From CAVZKK01 sp964573475 (GTDB lineage Archaea; Thermoproteota; Bathyarchaeia; Bathyarchaeales; Bathycorpusculaceae): 17,711 bases of DNA. The notes under the pieces were generated by a model that searched no databases, was not told the origin of the DNA, and was given only the letters and a program-made list of their open reading frames with translations. The DNA is taken from the NCBI GenBank assembly GCA_964573475.1, contig CAZNJT010000027.1:1-17711 (forward strand). The letters are read 5' to 3'. Of this stretch, positions 8,658 to 15,623 are shown one piece after another; within the stretch, counting starts at the first letter, position 1, and every line of letters begins with the position of its first letter. The translations under genes and the position numbers were made by a program.

Positions 8658-9641
8658 ATGGGTAAAAATAAATTGAAAATAGCTTTTTATTGGGCTGCAA
8701 GCTGTGGCGGATGCGAAATCGCAGTTTTAGACATAAACGAAAAGATACTGGAAGTGCTGCAAATAGCAGACATCGTCTTCTGGCCCGTAGCCATGGATGT
8801 CAAATACAAAGATGTTGAAAACATGCCGGACAATTATATAGATGTCTGCTTCTTTAACGGTGGAATACGAAACTCAGAGCAAGAACACTTGGCTAAACTT
8901 TTGAGACAGAAATCGAAAATACTGATCGCCTATGGAGCATGCGCACACCTTGGCGGGGTTCCTGGGCTGGCAAACATAACTAACAGAAAAGAAGTTTTTG
9001 AAAAAGTGTACAATGACACGTTCTCAACTGCAAATCCAGACAAGATAATGCCTAAGACTACAGTGAAAGTTAAGGAAGGAGAAGTAGACATTCCTGAATT
9101 CTATGATACTGTTAAAACTTTAGATCAGACCGTGGATGTTGACTACTATGTTCCAGGTTGTCCTCCTGCTGTTGAACGCACATTATTCGCGATAGACGCA
9201 ATAGCGAAAGGTGAACTACCACCTAAAGGCGCAGTGCTTGCACCATTAAAATCTGTATGCGACGAATGTCCAAGAAAAAAAGAGAACAAGAAAATCTCCA
9301 AAATATATCGTGTTTACGAGAAGGTTCCTGAACCTGAAAGGTGTTTGCTTGAGCAGGGAATCCTCTGCATGGGCCCAGCCACCCGAGGTGGATGCAGCGC
9401 CAGATGCTTAAATGCTGATATGCCATGCACTGGATGTGGTGGACCTTGCCCTAACTCGCCTGAACAAGGCGCAGCCATGATAAGCGCATTAGCTTCTATA
9501 CTGGGGTTAGAAGAGGAGAAGGAGAAGTACACAGAAGAAGAGGTTGAAAAGTTAATCAGCCAAATAAAAGATCCGCTTGGAACCTTTTATATGTACGCTT
9601 TGCCAGCGTCAATTCTCAGAAGGAGGGTTATCAGAGAATGA
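8658..9641 (+). CDS. mvhG: MvhG, [NiFe] hydrogenase small subunit (group 3c)
   Basis: Electron-transfer small subunit of the F420-non-reducing hydrogenase. Proximal cluster ligands are C16 and C19 (SCGGCE), C95 (YGACAHLGG) and C168 (VPGCPP). A Cys-rich C-terminal half supplies two more clusters: C201, C204, C229, C237, C246, C250, C257, C260 and C264. There is no twin-arginine signal peptide, so the enzyme is cytoplasmic. It has 327 residues. The start ATG follows the hdrB stop with no gap, and the stop overlaps mvhA in ATGA. Its position after hdrB and before mvhA makes the MvhADG-HdrABC assignment firm. Confidence 0.94.
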   Translation: MGKNKLKIAFYWAASCGGCEIAVLDINEKILEVLQIADIVFWPVAMDVKYKDVENMPDNYIDVCFFNGGIRNSEQEHLAKLLRQKSKILIAYGACAHLGGVPGLANITNRKEVFEKVYNDTFSTANPDKIMPKTTVKVKEGEVDIPEFYDTVKTLDQTVDVDYYVPGCPPAVERTLFAIDAIAKGELPPKGAVLAPLKSVCDECPRKKENKKISKIYRVYEKVPEPERCLLEQGILCMGPATRGGCSARCLNADMPCTGCGGPCPNSPEQGAAMISALASILGLEEEKEKYTEEEVEKLISQIKDPLGTFYMYALPASILRRRVIRE

Positions 9642-11092
9642 AGAAAGTAGTTATTGACCCTATAACAAGACTTGAGGGGCATGGAAAAATCTCGATATTC
9701 CTAAACGATGCGGGCGATGTGGAAAACGCTTATCTGCAGGTTCCTGAACTTAGAGGTTTCGAAAGGTTCTGTATTGGAAGAAAAGCTGAAGACATGCCAC
9801 TTTTGACGAGCAGAATCTGCGGAGTCTGTCCAGTTGCCCATCACATGGCTGGAACAAAAGCCTTAGACGCCGCATTCAACGTCGAACCGCCGTCAGCAGC
9901 CAAAAAACTCAGAGAACTCATGTATTGCGGCTACTACATCTATGACCATACATTGCACTTTTATTATCTTGGCGGACCAGACTTCATAGTTGGTCCAGAT
10001 GCTCCGCCGGAGAAAAGAAACATTATAGGCGTCATTGAAAAGGCAGGATTGGACATAGGCAAGGAAGTCATAAAGCATAGGGCTTATGGACAGAGAATTA
10101 CTGAGTTCATTGGTGGAAAGGCAACTCATCCAGTCTGCGGATTACCGGGTGGAATTTCTAAGCCTTTAAGCGAAGAAAATAGACAGGAGATTGAGAAGAT
10201 GGCTACTTCAGCCGTTGAGTTTGCGAAGTTCACTTTGAAATTGTTCCACGACATTGTTTTGGGAAACAGCAAGTATGTTGACTTGATTAAGAGTGACGCC
10301 TACACGTTGAAAACTTACTATATGGGTTTAGTTGACGAAGATAACAAGGTTAACTTTTACGATGGCAAGGTAAGAGTTGTCGACCCATCCGGCAACGAAT
10401 TTCTAAAATTTGAACCTAAAGACTACCTCAACCATCTTGCAGAGCATGTGGAAGAATGGACGTACGTAAAATTCCCGTACCTGAAGACGGTTGGATGGAA
10501 AGGCTTCGTGGATGGAGTTGACAGCGGAATATACCGTGTTGGTCCTCTGGGAAGGCTTAACGCGTCAGATGGCATGGCAACTCCGCTTGCACAGGAAGAA
10601 TATGAAGTTATGTACAAGACTTTAGGCGGAAAACCAGTTCACTCGACGTTGGCTTTTCACTGGGCAAGATTGATCGAGTTGCTTCACGCCGCTGAACGAG
10701 CCTTAGAGCTGAGCAGAGACTCAGAAATAACAAGCACGGAAGTTCGCAACAAGCCAGGCGAGCCAGGTGAAGGCGTCGGTATAGTTGAAGCCGCCAGAGG
10801 CACGCTGATTCATCACTACATATTGGATAATGATGCGCTCATCAAAGACGTGAACTTGATTGTCGCTACAACAAACAATTGTCCAGCCATAAACATGTCA
10901 ATTCGCAACGCAGCAAAAGGCTTAATTCACCACGACAAGGTGGACCAAGGCATTCTCAACATGGTGGAGATGGCTTTTAGAGCGTATGATCCATGCTTCG
11001 GATGTGCTACGCATTATGCTGTTGGACAAATGCCACTAACCATAGAAATATACAACCACGAAAAGAAGCTGCTTAAGACTGTGCAACGATAA
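9638..11092 (+). CDS. mvhA: MvhA, [NiFe] hydrogenase large subunit (group 3c)
   Basis: Catalytic subunit that splits H2 at the Ni-Fe centre. The L1 motif RICGVCPVAHH places C61 and C64, and the L2 motif DPCFGCATH places C453 and C456, so all four metal ligands are cysteine and there is no selenocysteine. A 25-residue tail follows H459. In the family the maturation protease removes this tail after nickel insertion, and a protease gene lies just downstream. AGGAGGGT at 9621-9628 serves the ATG, which overlaps the mvhG stop by four bases. It has 484 residues, normal length. The hyp genes needed for cofactor assembly are not in this window. Confidence 0.95.
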   Translation: MKKVVIDPITRLEGHGKISIFLNDAGDVENAYLQVPELRGFERFCIGRKAEDMPLLTSRICGVCPVAHHMAGTKALDAAFNVEPPSAAKKLRELMYCGYYIYDHTLHFYYLGGPDFIVGPDAPPEKRNIIGVIEKAGLDIGKEVIKHRAYGQRITEFIGGKATHPVCGLPGGISKPLSEENRQEIEKMATSAVEFAKFTLKLFHDIVLGNSKYVDLIKSDAYTLKTYYMGLVDEDNKVNFYDGKVRVVDPSGNEFLKFEPKDYLNHLAEHVEEWTYVKFPYLKTVGWKGFVDGVDSGIYRVGPLGRLNASDGMATPLAQEEYEVMYKTLGGKPVHSTLAFHWARLIELLHAAERALELSRDSEITSTEVRNKPGEPGEGVGIVEAARGTLIHHYILDNDALIKDVNLIVATTNNCPAINMSIRNAAKGLIHHDKVDQGILNMVEMAFRAYDPCFGCATHYAVGQMPLTIEIYNHEKKLLKTVQR

Positions 11093-11095
11093 GCC

Positions 11096-11121
11096 TTTTC
11101 TCCTGTTTTTTGTGTGTTTTA
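11096..11121 (+). terminator. T-rich tract after mvhA
   Basis: Pyrimidine-rich sequence with six T at 11106-11111 and four more shortly after, starting four bases past the mvhA stop. Archaeal polymerase can stop at such tracts. Partial read-through into the protease gene is likely, because no clear promoter lies between the two. Confidence 0.35.
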
Positions 11122-11133
11122 TTGGCGATTTCT

Positions 11134-11628
11134 GTGACTAAAAGAAATTATGATATCCAAAAGGAATTGAAGAAGTGGTTTTCAGGCGCAGAGAAGGCTG
11201 TTATTGCTGGCATTGGAAATCCTATTCGCATGGACGACTTTATCGGAGTAAAAATAGTCCAAGATTTACGCGGAAAAGCTTCTGACAGGATCTACTTGAT
11301 TGAATGCGAAACCGTTCCTGAAAGCTTTATTCAAGAAATCGCAGATTTCAATCCAACACACATTCTCTTGATAGATGCAGCAATTTTAGGTTTGAAACCT
11401 GGAGAATCAAGGCTGATTAAGCCCGAACAATTAACAGATTTCCCTGCGTTCTCAACACACATGCTCCCACTGCGAATATTTTGTGAATATCTTGACAAAA
11501 CAACAAAGGCAAAAATTGTATTACTATTAATTGAGCCTAAAAAAGCTGATTTTGGGGAAGGATTAACATCTGAGGTTGAGGCTGTGGCAAAGGAGATTGC
11601 AAATTTTCTGATCAAGTTGCTTATTTAA
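11134..11628 (+). CDS. Hydrogenase maturation protease (HycI/HyaD family, peptidase M52)
   Basis: Nickel-dependent endopeptidase that trims the C-terminal tail of the large subunit, here presumably MvhA. Counting from GTG 11134 (164 residues), the signature GIGNPIRMDDFIG holds D34/D35, with D81 in LLIDAAILG and H109 in FSTHMLP as the other metal-site candidates. The start is uncertain: in-frame TTG codons at 11110 and 11122 are alternatives. The first overlaps a six-T tract and none has a good ribosome site, so GTG 11134, which gives a normal family N-terminus, is preferred. The gene ends tail to tail with the regulator on the other strand, overlapping by four bases. Confidence 0.85.
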   Translation: MTKRNYDIQKELKKWFSGAEKAVIAGIGNPIRMDDFIGVKIVQDLRGKASDRIYLIECETVPESFIQEIADFNPTHILLIDAAILGLKPGESRLIKPEQLTDFPAFSTHMLPLRIFCEYLDKTTKAKIVLLLIEPKKADFGEGLTSEVEAVAKEIANFLIKLLI

Positions 11629-12188
11629 AGTATATTGCCTTTATAGTGGATCGAAGCTGGACAGCCTAAGCATCTGTTGTCTTTGTAAAAAGCGCAACTG
11701 CTACAATCTTTTTCGCATGGCGTAATCTTCTTCTTATCCAGAATAGGTTTTATAGGCACAATGAAATCTCTAACTGGAGTTACTACAAGATCAAAATCCA
11801 TGTCTTTTATAATCGGATCATGTCTCAGATGAGAATCAACACATGACACTATGGATCTCATATTTTCACCTATCAAAAGAACTGTTAGATTGTACCTTCC
11901 TGAAGTTAAAAAGCCGTTTACGTAAAGAGGACATTTTTCTAGAGAACTTAAAACGTGCTCGGTATTATTGGTGACTATATCGATTTTTGCAAGAAACAAT
12001 TGAGCCTTCTTGACTTCGATTCCGGTTAAATATGCCAAGACTCCTGCTTCTTTAAGTTTATGTATCCTTGCGCTTACTGCAGGCTGCGAAATTTTTAACT
12101 GCTTTGCAAGGTCAACTTGAGAAATTTCTGGATTTAGAGATAATGCCTGCAAAATCTTTTTGTCAACGTTGTCTATCTGATTTGCCAA
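11625..12188 (-). CDS. Lrp/AsnC-family regulator with C-terminal cysteine cluster
   Basis: Transcription factor of 187 residues. Residues 6-57 form the AsnC-type helix-turn-helix (VDLAKQLKISQPAVSARIHKL) and about 62-150 the RAM effector domain. The tail, 158-176, carries C158-x3-C162-x2-C165-x7-C173-x2-C176 followed by PASIHYKG, a possible metal or Fe-S site not found in ordinary Lrp. The start is TTG: AGGTGA at 12200-12195 (- strand) is six bases upstream and no ATG is available nearby. It faces a Cys-rich gene across an intergenic region with three evenly spaced palindromes, so autoregulation plus control of the neighbour is likely. Whether it also governs the hdr-mvh operon cannot be told. 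The cluster suggests redox or metal sensing (inference). Confidence 0.88.
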   Translation of the reverse strand: MANQIDNVDKKILQALSLNPEISQVDLAKQLKISQPAVSARIHKLKEAGVLAYLTGIEVKKAQLFLAKIDIVTNNTEHVLSSLEKCPLYVNGFLTSGRYNLTVLLIGENMRSIVSCVDSHLRHDPIIKDMDFDLVVTPVRDFIVPIKPILDKKKITPCEKDCSSCAFYKDNRCLGCPASIHYKGNIL

Positions 12189-12204
12189 GGTTTTTCACCT
12201 ATCT

Positions 12205-12214
12205 GTTAATTAAC
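12205..12214. promoter_or_regulatory. Palindrome 1 of 3, GTTAATTAAC, at the Lrp gene's predicted start of transcription
   Basis: Perfect 10-bp palindrome with TAATTA core, centre 12209.5. It lies about 23 bp downstream of the minus-strand TATA box and just ahead of the regulator's ribosome site, where a bound repressor would block initiation. Confidence 0.6.
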
Positions 12215-12227
12215 CTATCAAAGTGAA

Positions 12228-12240
12228 CTATATAAAAGTT
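12228..12240 (-). promoter_or_regulatory. TATA promoter for the Lrp-type regulator
   Basis: On the minus strand this reads AACTTTTATATAG, a good archaeal TATA box with an A-rich upstream flank. Transcription would begin near 12209, leaving a short leader that carries AGGTGA before the TTG start. Confidence 0.6.
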
Positions 12241-12264
12241 AAGCAAAAAAGTTATTGACTATAA

Positions 12265-12276
12265 GAGTAATTACTC
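12265..12276. promoter_or_regulatory. Palindrome 2 of 3, GAGTAATTACTC, midway between the divergent promoters
   Basis: Perfect 12-bp palindrome with TAATTA core, centre 12270.5. It lies exactly 61 bp from the centres of the palindromes on either side, between the two TATA regions. Confidence 0.65.
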
Positions 12277-12281
12277 ATTTG

Positions 12282-12311
12282 TTTATAAAATATAAAAGAA
12301 ATGTTTATAAC
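12282..12311 (+). promoter_or_regulatory. TATA promoter region for the Cys-rich gene
   Basis: AT-rich stretch with two candidate boxes: TTTATAAAATATAAAAG at 12282-12298 and TTTATAAC at 12304-12311. The second mirrors the regulator's box about the central palindrome and would start transcription near 12332, 29 bases before ATG 12361. Either box rules out ATG 12301 as the start codon. Confidence 0.5.
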
Positions 12312-12324
12312 AATTTGTGCACAC

Positions 12325-12338
12325 CTAATAATTATTAG
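12325..12338. promoter_or_regulatory. Palindrome 3 of 3, CTAATAATTATTAG, at the Cys-rich gene's predicted start of transcription
   Basis: Perfect 14-bp palindrome with TAATTA core, centre 12331.5. It lies downstream of the plus-strand TATA candidates, in the position equivalent to palindrome 1 on the other side. Confidence 0.65.
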
Positions 12339-12360
12339 ATACATTCTGAAGGCGAAAAAA

Positions 12361-12738
12361 ATGGTTGAGTCTACAACATGGGAAAATGACTGTTGCAGAT
12401 GCGGAAGCGAGGTTAAAGTCAACATATATCCTGGAAAGAGAGCTTGTCACTTGACTTGCGGTCCGTGTTTGTACCCAGAAGATTGGTCTAAATGTAATTC
12501 ATGCGAGATTGTTGGGCATTGCACATATGCTTTAGATTATTTAAGAAGCCTAAAGCCTAACGGCGTCAAGAAAGGATGCTACTTTAAAGGACTGTTGAAG
12601 GGCGAAGAAACAATTTATCATATATTGCAGTTTGTAAATGCAGAGCAACTTCTTGTGAATAAACTTGGTGAAAAGAATTATCTAGAAAGCTTAAAAAAAG
12701 CTAATGCAAGAAGCCCTTGTCTTCCCAAAACACTTTAA
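12361..12738 (+). CDS. Cys-rich protein of unknown function
   Basis: I do not recognise this family. The 125-residue product has eleven cysteines, mostly in the first 75 residues: C11, C12, C14, C29, C33, C36, C45, C48, C54, C73 and C120. The spacings CCxC, CxxxCxxC (with the preceding H30) and CNSCEIVGHC suggest one or two metal or Fe-S sites. The C-terminal half looks helical. There are no membrane segments or signal peptide. ATG 12361 is chosen over the in-frame ATG 12301, which would overlap the TATA region and add a hydrophobic, coding-poor stretch. A weak GAAGGCG precedes it. It is divergent from the regulator, which also has a cysteine cluster, so the two may form one sensing unit (inference). 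Confidence 0.7.
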   Translation: MVESTTWENDCCRCGSEVKVNIYPGKRACHLTCGPCLYPEDWSKCNSCEIVGHCTYALDYLRSLKPNGVKKGCYFKGLLKGEETIYHILQFVNAEQLLVNKLGEKNYLESLKKANARSPCLPKTL

Positions 12739-12740
12739 CA

Positions 12741-12766
12741 CCAATTTTTTATCATCATTTTCTACC
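12741..12766 (+). terminator. T-rich terminator after the Cys-rich gene
   Basis: Six T at 12745-12750 followed by further T-rich sequence, directly after the stop codon and in the gap before the convergent DUF2061 gene. This is a typical archaeal oligo-T stop. Confidence 0.45.
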
Positions 12767-12955
12767 AAATTTTAGCATGTTCCAGATTCGCTCATGTATG
12801 TAATAAATAGCAATTTTCAGTAAAAGTTCCGCGAAACCAACACCACCACTTAATACCCAGTTTCCAGTGAATGCAAACACCAAAAGCATTGTTGTTAATG
12901 TTGCTACAATTCTCCAAGAAATTGCTTTTATTAGGCTTCTAATTGGCTTTTCCAT
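12755..12955 (-). CDS. DUF2061 small membrane protein
   Basis: 66-residue protein with the DUF2061 pattern: a basic start with RSLIKAISWR, a first membrane segment (about 13-31, rich in TLTTMLLVFAF), then TGNW, a second segment (about 33-52) and the closing IYYIHERIWNML. Function unknown; the family is widespread in bacteria and archaea. The ATG has only a weak ribosome site (AAGGAT). An AT-rich stretch near 13008-13018 (TTAATTAT on the minus strand) may be its TATA box, placing it in its own transcript after the terminator at 13025-13059. Confidence 0.85.
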   Translation of the reverse strand: MEKPIRSLIKAISWRIVATLTTMLLVFAFTGNWVLSGGVGFAELLLKIAIYYIHERIWNMLKFGRK

Positions 12956-13024
12956 CTATACAAACATCCTTTTCCAACTTAACTCGTCATTAAACAACGT
13001 ATGAGCATAATTAATTTTTGCAGT

Positions 13025-13059
13025 GCTAAAAAAGGCGTTAACTAGCGTAAGCTCGCTAG
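13025..13059 (-). terminator. Hairpin plus T-tract ending the AOR-ferredoxin operon
   Basis: On the minus strand, CTAGCG (13059-13054) pairs with CGCTAG (13047-13042) around a six-base loop, followed after eight bases by six T (13033-13028). It lies about 30 bases beyond the ferredoxin stop codon. Confidence 0.55.
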
Positions 13060-13089
13060 AATCAAGTTTTTGACAAACAAAAATGAAGG

Positions 13090-13599
13090 TTAAGGCTTTT
13101 TTGATGTTTCTTTTATTGCTTCTTGGAAAAGCTTCTTTACTGCCGTAATCCTCGCCTTCTGTGCCAACACGTCGCTTGTTACTAGGTCTAATGCTTCTTC
13201 TGGGCACCATTTAACACATTGAGGCTCGCCTTGCTCCTTGCATAAATCACACACAAACACAACTTTATTTTCCGGATGCAACATTATCGCTCCATAATCA
13301 CACGCCTCAATACACCATCCACAGCCATTACATTTATCCTCATCCACAGCTATAAGCCCAGTTTCCTCAGACTGCGTTAAAGCGTCTCTTGGACATGCAG
13401 CCACACATGGTGGGTCTTCGCAAAGCCTGCACGTAACCGCCAGATTAATCAATTGGTTTATCCTGACAACCCGTATTCTGGATTTCAAAGGGTTGAAACT
13501 TTTTTCTTTTGTCATCGAGCAAATGTATTCGCAGCATTGACAGCCTGCACATTTTTCTGGGTCTGCTGAAACAAATTTTCTCTCATGAATCTTTACCAT
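13090..13599 (-). CDS. Four-cluster ferredoxin, electron-transfer partner of the aldehyde oxidoreductase
   Basis: 169-residue polyferredoxin of the HycB/HydN/DmsB type. Sixteen cysteines form four [4Fe-4S] sites: CAGCQCC with EYIC, CRLCEDPPC with VAACP, CNGCGWC with EACD, and CDLCKEQGEPQC with VKWCP. Such subunits accompany tungsten aldehyde oxidoreductases and carry electrons to ferredoxin or another acceptor. The gene starts three bases after the AOR stop. GGAGG at 13612-13608, inside the AOR tail, is its ribosome site, so the two are co-transcribed and probably form a complex. No membrane segment or Tat signal is seen. Confidence 0.9.
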   Translation of the reverse strand: MVKIHERKFVSADPEKCAGCQCCEYICSMTKEKSFNPLKSRIRVVRINQLINLAVTCRLCEDPPCVAACPRDALTQSEETGLIAVDEDKCNGCGWCIEACDYGAIMLHPENKVVFVCDLCKEQGEPQCVKWCPEEALDLVTSDVLAQKARITAVKKLFQEAIKETSKKP

Positions 13600-13602
13600 T
13601 GG

Positions 13603-15480
13603 CTATTCCTCCGCCTTTTTGGTTTTTCCAATTTTACCCTCAACTATGTAAATCAGATCGTCCATACCTAACTCCTTCAGCTTTTCCACGGTTGGTACAC
13701 CCTCCCTTGTCCATCCGCGAGCCATATAATAATCGTCTAGAAGCAAATCTAGTTCTTCTTGTGTGACATAAGCTCCTTTTGATGGGCCTTCATCTGGGAT
13801 CGGTAAATGCATAACCTTGTAGGGTAACGTGTCGTCTTTTCTGCCTAAGCCTTCTCTAATGTTGAATAGTCTTGCTACATTGTTTATTCTCTCGCCACTT
13901 CGCTTCATCTCTTCTGGTGTCATTTCAATCCCCGTCACTAGGATGTATAGCTTAGTCATGTCTTCGAGTTCTTTGTAGTATGTGCCTCTTGAGAATTTGC
14001 AGACAATAAAGGAGTCGATGAGCGTGTAAACGTCTTCCATGTCTTTAACCATTTTGCCCCTTCCTTTTTCAGCGACTAGGCGGTTTACTTTTCCTTTAAC
14101 GTCAAAGGCGTAAGCGCCATGTCTGTTGTGGTCTGCTCCACGGAAGGAAACAGCAAAACCCAACGCGGCTGTTTTTAGGCATCTGAGGTCATAGCCGGTA
14201 ACCTCTACTCCCTTGATGTGCTGTGCCAGTTTTTCCGCTCCTCTGCCTATTTTCTCTCCAGCTGTTTTCACGCCTTCGGCTAGTATGTCGCCTATGCCTT
14301 CACGTTTGCCCATTTTCTCGATAATCTTGACTAGAGCTTCATGATTGCCGAACCGCGCGTCTATTCCATCAAAATCCTTCTCTGTTAGAATGCCTTTTTC
14401 ATAGCAGTCCATAGCAAAGCCAACGATGACACCAGCGCTGATGGCGTCTATTCCATAATAGTTACACAGGTCCATTCCCTTTATGATGGCGTCGAGGCGG
14501 TCTACTCCGCAGTATGGTCCCATAGCCCACAACGGCTCGTATTCCATCCGAGTCATGGTGCCTTTATAGGGTCCTTCTGGAACCACGCAAATGTGTTCGC
14601 ATCGCATTGCGCAAGAGCTGCATCCTATGATTTTGGCAACGAACCTTTCGTTTAGGTTTTCTCCGCTTACTTTTTCTGCTCCTTCAAAGCGTGAGTTGTT
14701 GTAGTTTCTTGTGGGCATGCACGAAAGCGAATTGTGGACTAGAACGTTTTCCGGAGTGCCTAATGTTCTGTATTTCTGTGTGGCTGGTCCTTTCATTCTT
14801 TCATGAAATTCCTTGACATATTCCATGAATTCTTCTGGCTTTGCAACTGTAACATCGTGTGTTCCACGCACAGCAATTGCCTTGAGATTCTTTGAGCCCA
14901 TGACGGCGCCCATTCCCGTTCTCCCAGCGGCTCTGGTTTTGTCGTTGATGATGCATGCTATTCGAACAAGTTTTTCTCCAGAGGGGCCTATGGCTGCAAC
15001 GCGGATGTAATAGTCACCTAACTCTTCCCTTATCGTATCTTCAGTGTCGGCTGGTGATTTACCCATTAAATGTGAGGCGTCCAATAACTGGACTGAATCA
15101 TCGTCAATCCAAACGTAAACTGGTTTTTCCGCTTTGCCCTTAAAAATTACAGCATCATATCCAGCCCTCTTCAATTCCGTGCCAAAAGAACCATGGGACT
15201 TGGCTTCACCAACCCCATAGCTTTGTGGCGATTTTGCAACGAAAGCATGTCCATTCCCGCCTGTTGGCCAAATCGTGCCTGATATTGGACCAGTTGTTAG
15301 AATTAATGGGTTTTCTGGGCTGAACGGGTCTACTTCCGGCTTGGAATGGTCTAGCCATAATCGCATTCCTAAACCTATTCCGCCAATGTATTTTTTCGCG
15401 TAATCTTCATTCAAAGGCTCAACATGCGTTTTTCCAGTTGTTAAATCTACGTGAAGTACGCGTTCAGCATAACCGTACAA
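13603..15480 (-). CDS. aor: Tungsten aldehyde:ferredoxin oxidoreductase family enzyme
   Basis: Oxidises aldehydes to acids, or the reverse, on a tungsten bis-pyranopterin centre. From TTG 15480 (625 residues) the [4Fe-4S] ligands are C287, C290, C294 (CSSCAMRC) and C494. These are within one residue of the Pyrococcus AOR ligands C288, C291, C295 and C494. E313 matches its active-site Glu313, and H451 (RGADHNRHG) is near its His448. RAAGRTGMGAVMGSKNLKA, GIDAISAG and D489-x4-C494 line the cofactor. The TTG start is supported by this match, by GGAGG at 15494-15490, and by the family-like opening MYGYAERVLHVDLTTGK. An ATG at 15549 would add 23 atypical residues without a ribosome site, although a leaderless transcript from it cannot be excluded. 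Substrate unknown; other AOR-family oxidoreductase activities are possible. Confidence 0.9.
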   Translation of the reverse strand: MYGYAERVLHVDLTTGKTHVEPLNEDYAKKYIGGIGLGMRLWLDHSKPEVDPFSPENPLILTTGPISGTIWPTGGNGHAFVAKSPQSYGVGEAKSHGSFGTELKRAGYDAVIFKGKAEKPVYVWIDDDSVQLLDASHLMGKSPADTEDTIREELGDYYIRVAAIGPSGEKLVRIACIINDKTRAAGRTGMGAVMGSKNLKAIAVRGTHDVTVAKPEEFMEYVKEFHERMKGPATQKYRTLGTPENVLVHNSLSCMPTRNYNNSRFEGAEKVSGENLNERFVAKIIGCSSCAMRCEHICVVPEGPYKGTMTRMEYEPLWAMGPYCGVDRLDAIIKGMDLCNYYGIDAISAGVIVGFAMDCYEKGILTEKDFDGIDARFGNHEALVKIIEKMGKREGIGDILAEGVKTAGEKIGRGAEKLAQHIKGVEVTGYDLRCLKTAALGFAVSFRGADHNRHGAYAFDVKGKVNRLVAEKGRGKMVKDMEDVYTLIDSFIVCKFSRGTYYKELEDMTKLYILVTGIEMTPEEMKRSGERINNVARLFNIREGLGRKDDTLPYKVMHLPIPDEGPSKGAYVTQEELDLLLDDYYMARGWTREGVPTVEKLKELGMDDLIYIVEGKIGKTKKAEE

Positions 15481-15489
15481 GATGTTTTT

Positions 15490-15494
15490 CCTCC
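15490..15494 (-). promoter_or_regulatory. Ribosome binding site that decides the AOR start
   Basis: GGAGG on the minus strand, nine bases before TTG 15480. No comparable site precedes ATG 15549. Confidence 0.65.
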
Positions 15495-15523
15495 GTATTT
15501 GTGATTCTAAGGTTTTAGTGTTT

Positions 15524-15580
15524 GATATTAATTTATCTATCTGAACCATGCATTTTACACGGAGCTAAACTATAGATAAC
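15524..15580 (-). promoter_or_regulatory. Candidate promoters for AOR in the 15481-15623 gap
   Basis: Two minus-strand TATA-like boxes are visible: TAAATTAATAT at 15535-15525, which would give a short leader with the GGAGG site, and TTATCTATAG near 15579-15570, which would place transcription start at ATG 15549. Neither is a strong consensus. Confidence 0.35.
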
Positions 15581-15599
15581 ACGAAGACCTTATCGATGA

Positions 15600-15623
15600 T
15601 TAAAAAGAAGAGAAAGAAAAGTT
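15600..15623 (-). terminator. Pyrimidine-rich tract after the TfrB-like gene
   Basis: Immediately after the stop codon the minus strand runs through T-rich blocks (CTTTTCTTTCTC, then CTTTTTAA). A weak terminator is plausible, partly separating tfrB from the AOR gene. Confidence 0.3.

Noticed and set aside
10989..11025. Possible selenocysteine at the hydrogenase L2 motif
   Set aside because: Both metal-ligand codons are TGC or TGT, and there is no in-frame TGA before the natural stop.
12301..12360. In-frame ATG at 12301 as start of the Cys-rich protein
   Set aside because: It overlaps the TATA region, lies before the predicted transcription start, has no ribosome site and adds an uncharged hydrophobic stretch across a perfect palindrome.
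13006..13018. AATTAATT palindrome upstream of DUF2061 as a fourth regulator site
   Set aside because: It lacks the flanking symmetry of the other three and is not in phase with the 61-bp spacing; it more likely reflects an AT-rich promoter.
12956..13210. 84-residue minus-strand frame between the ferredoxin and DUF2061 genes
   Set aside because: It overlaps the ferredoxin gene's end in another frame, runs through the terminator hairpin and has no ribosome site.
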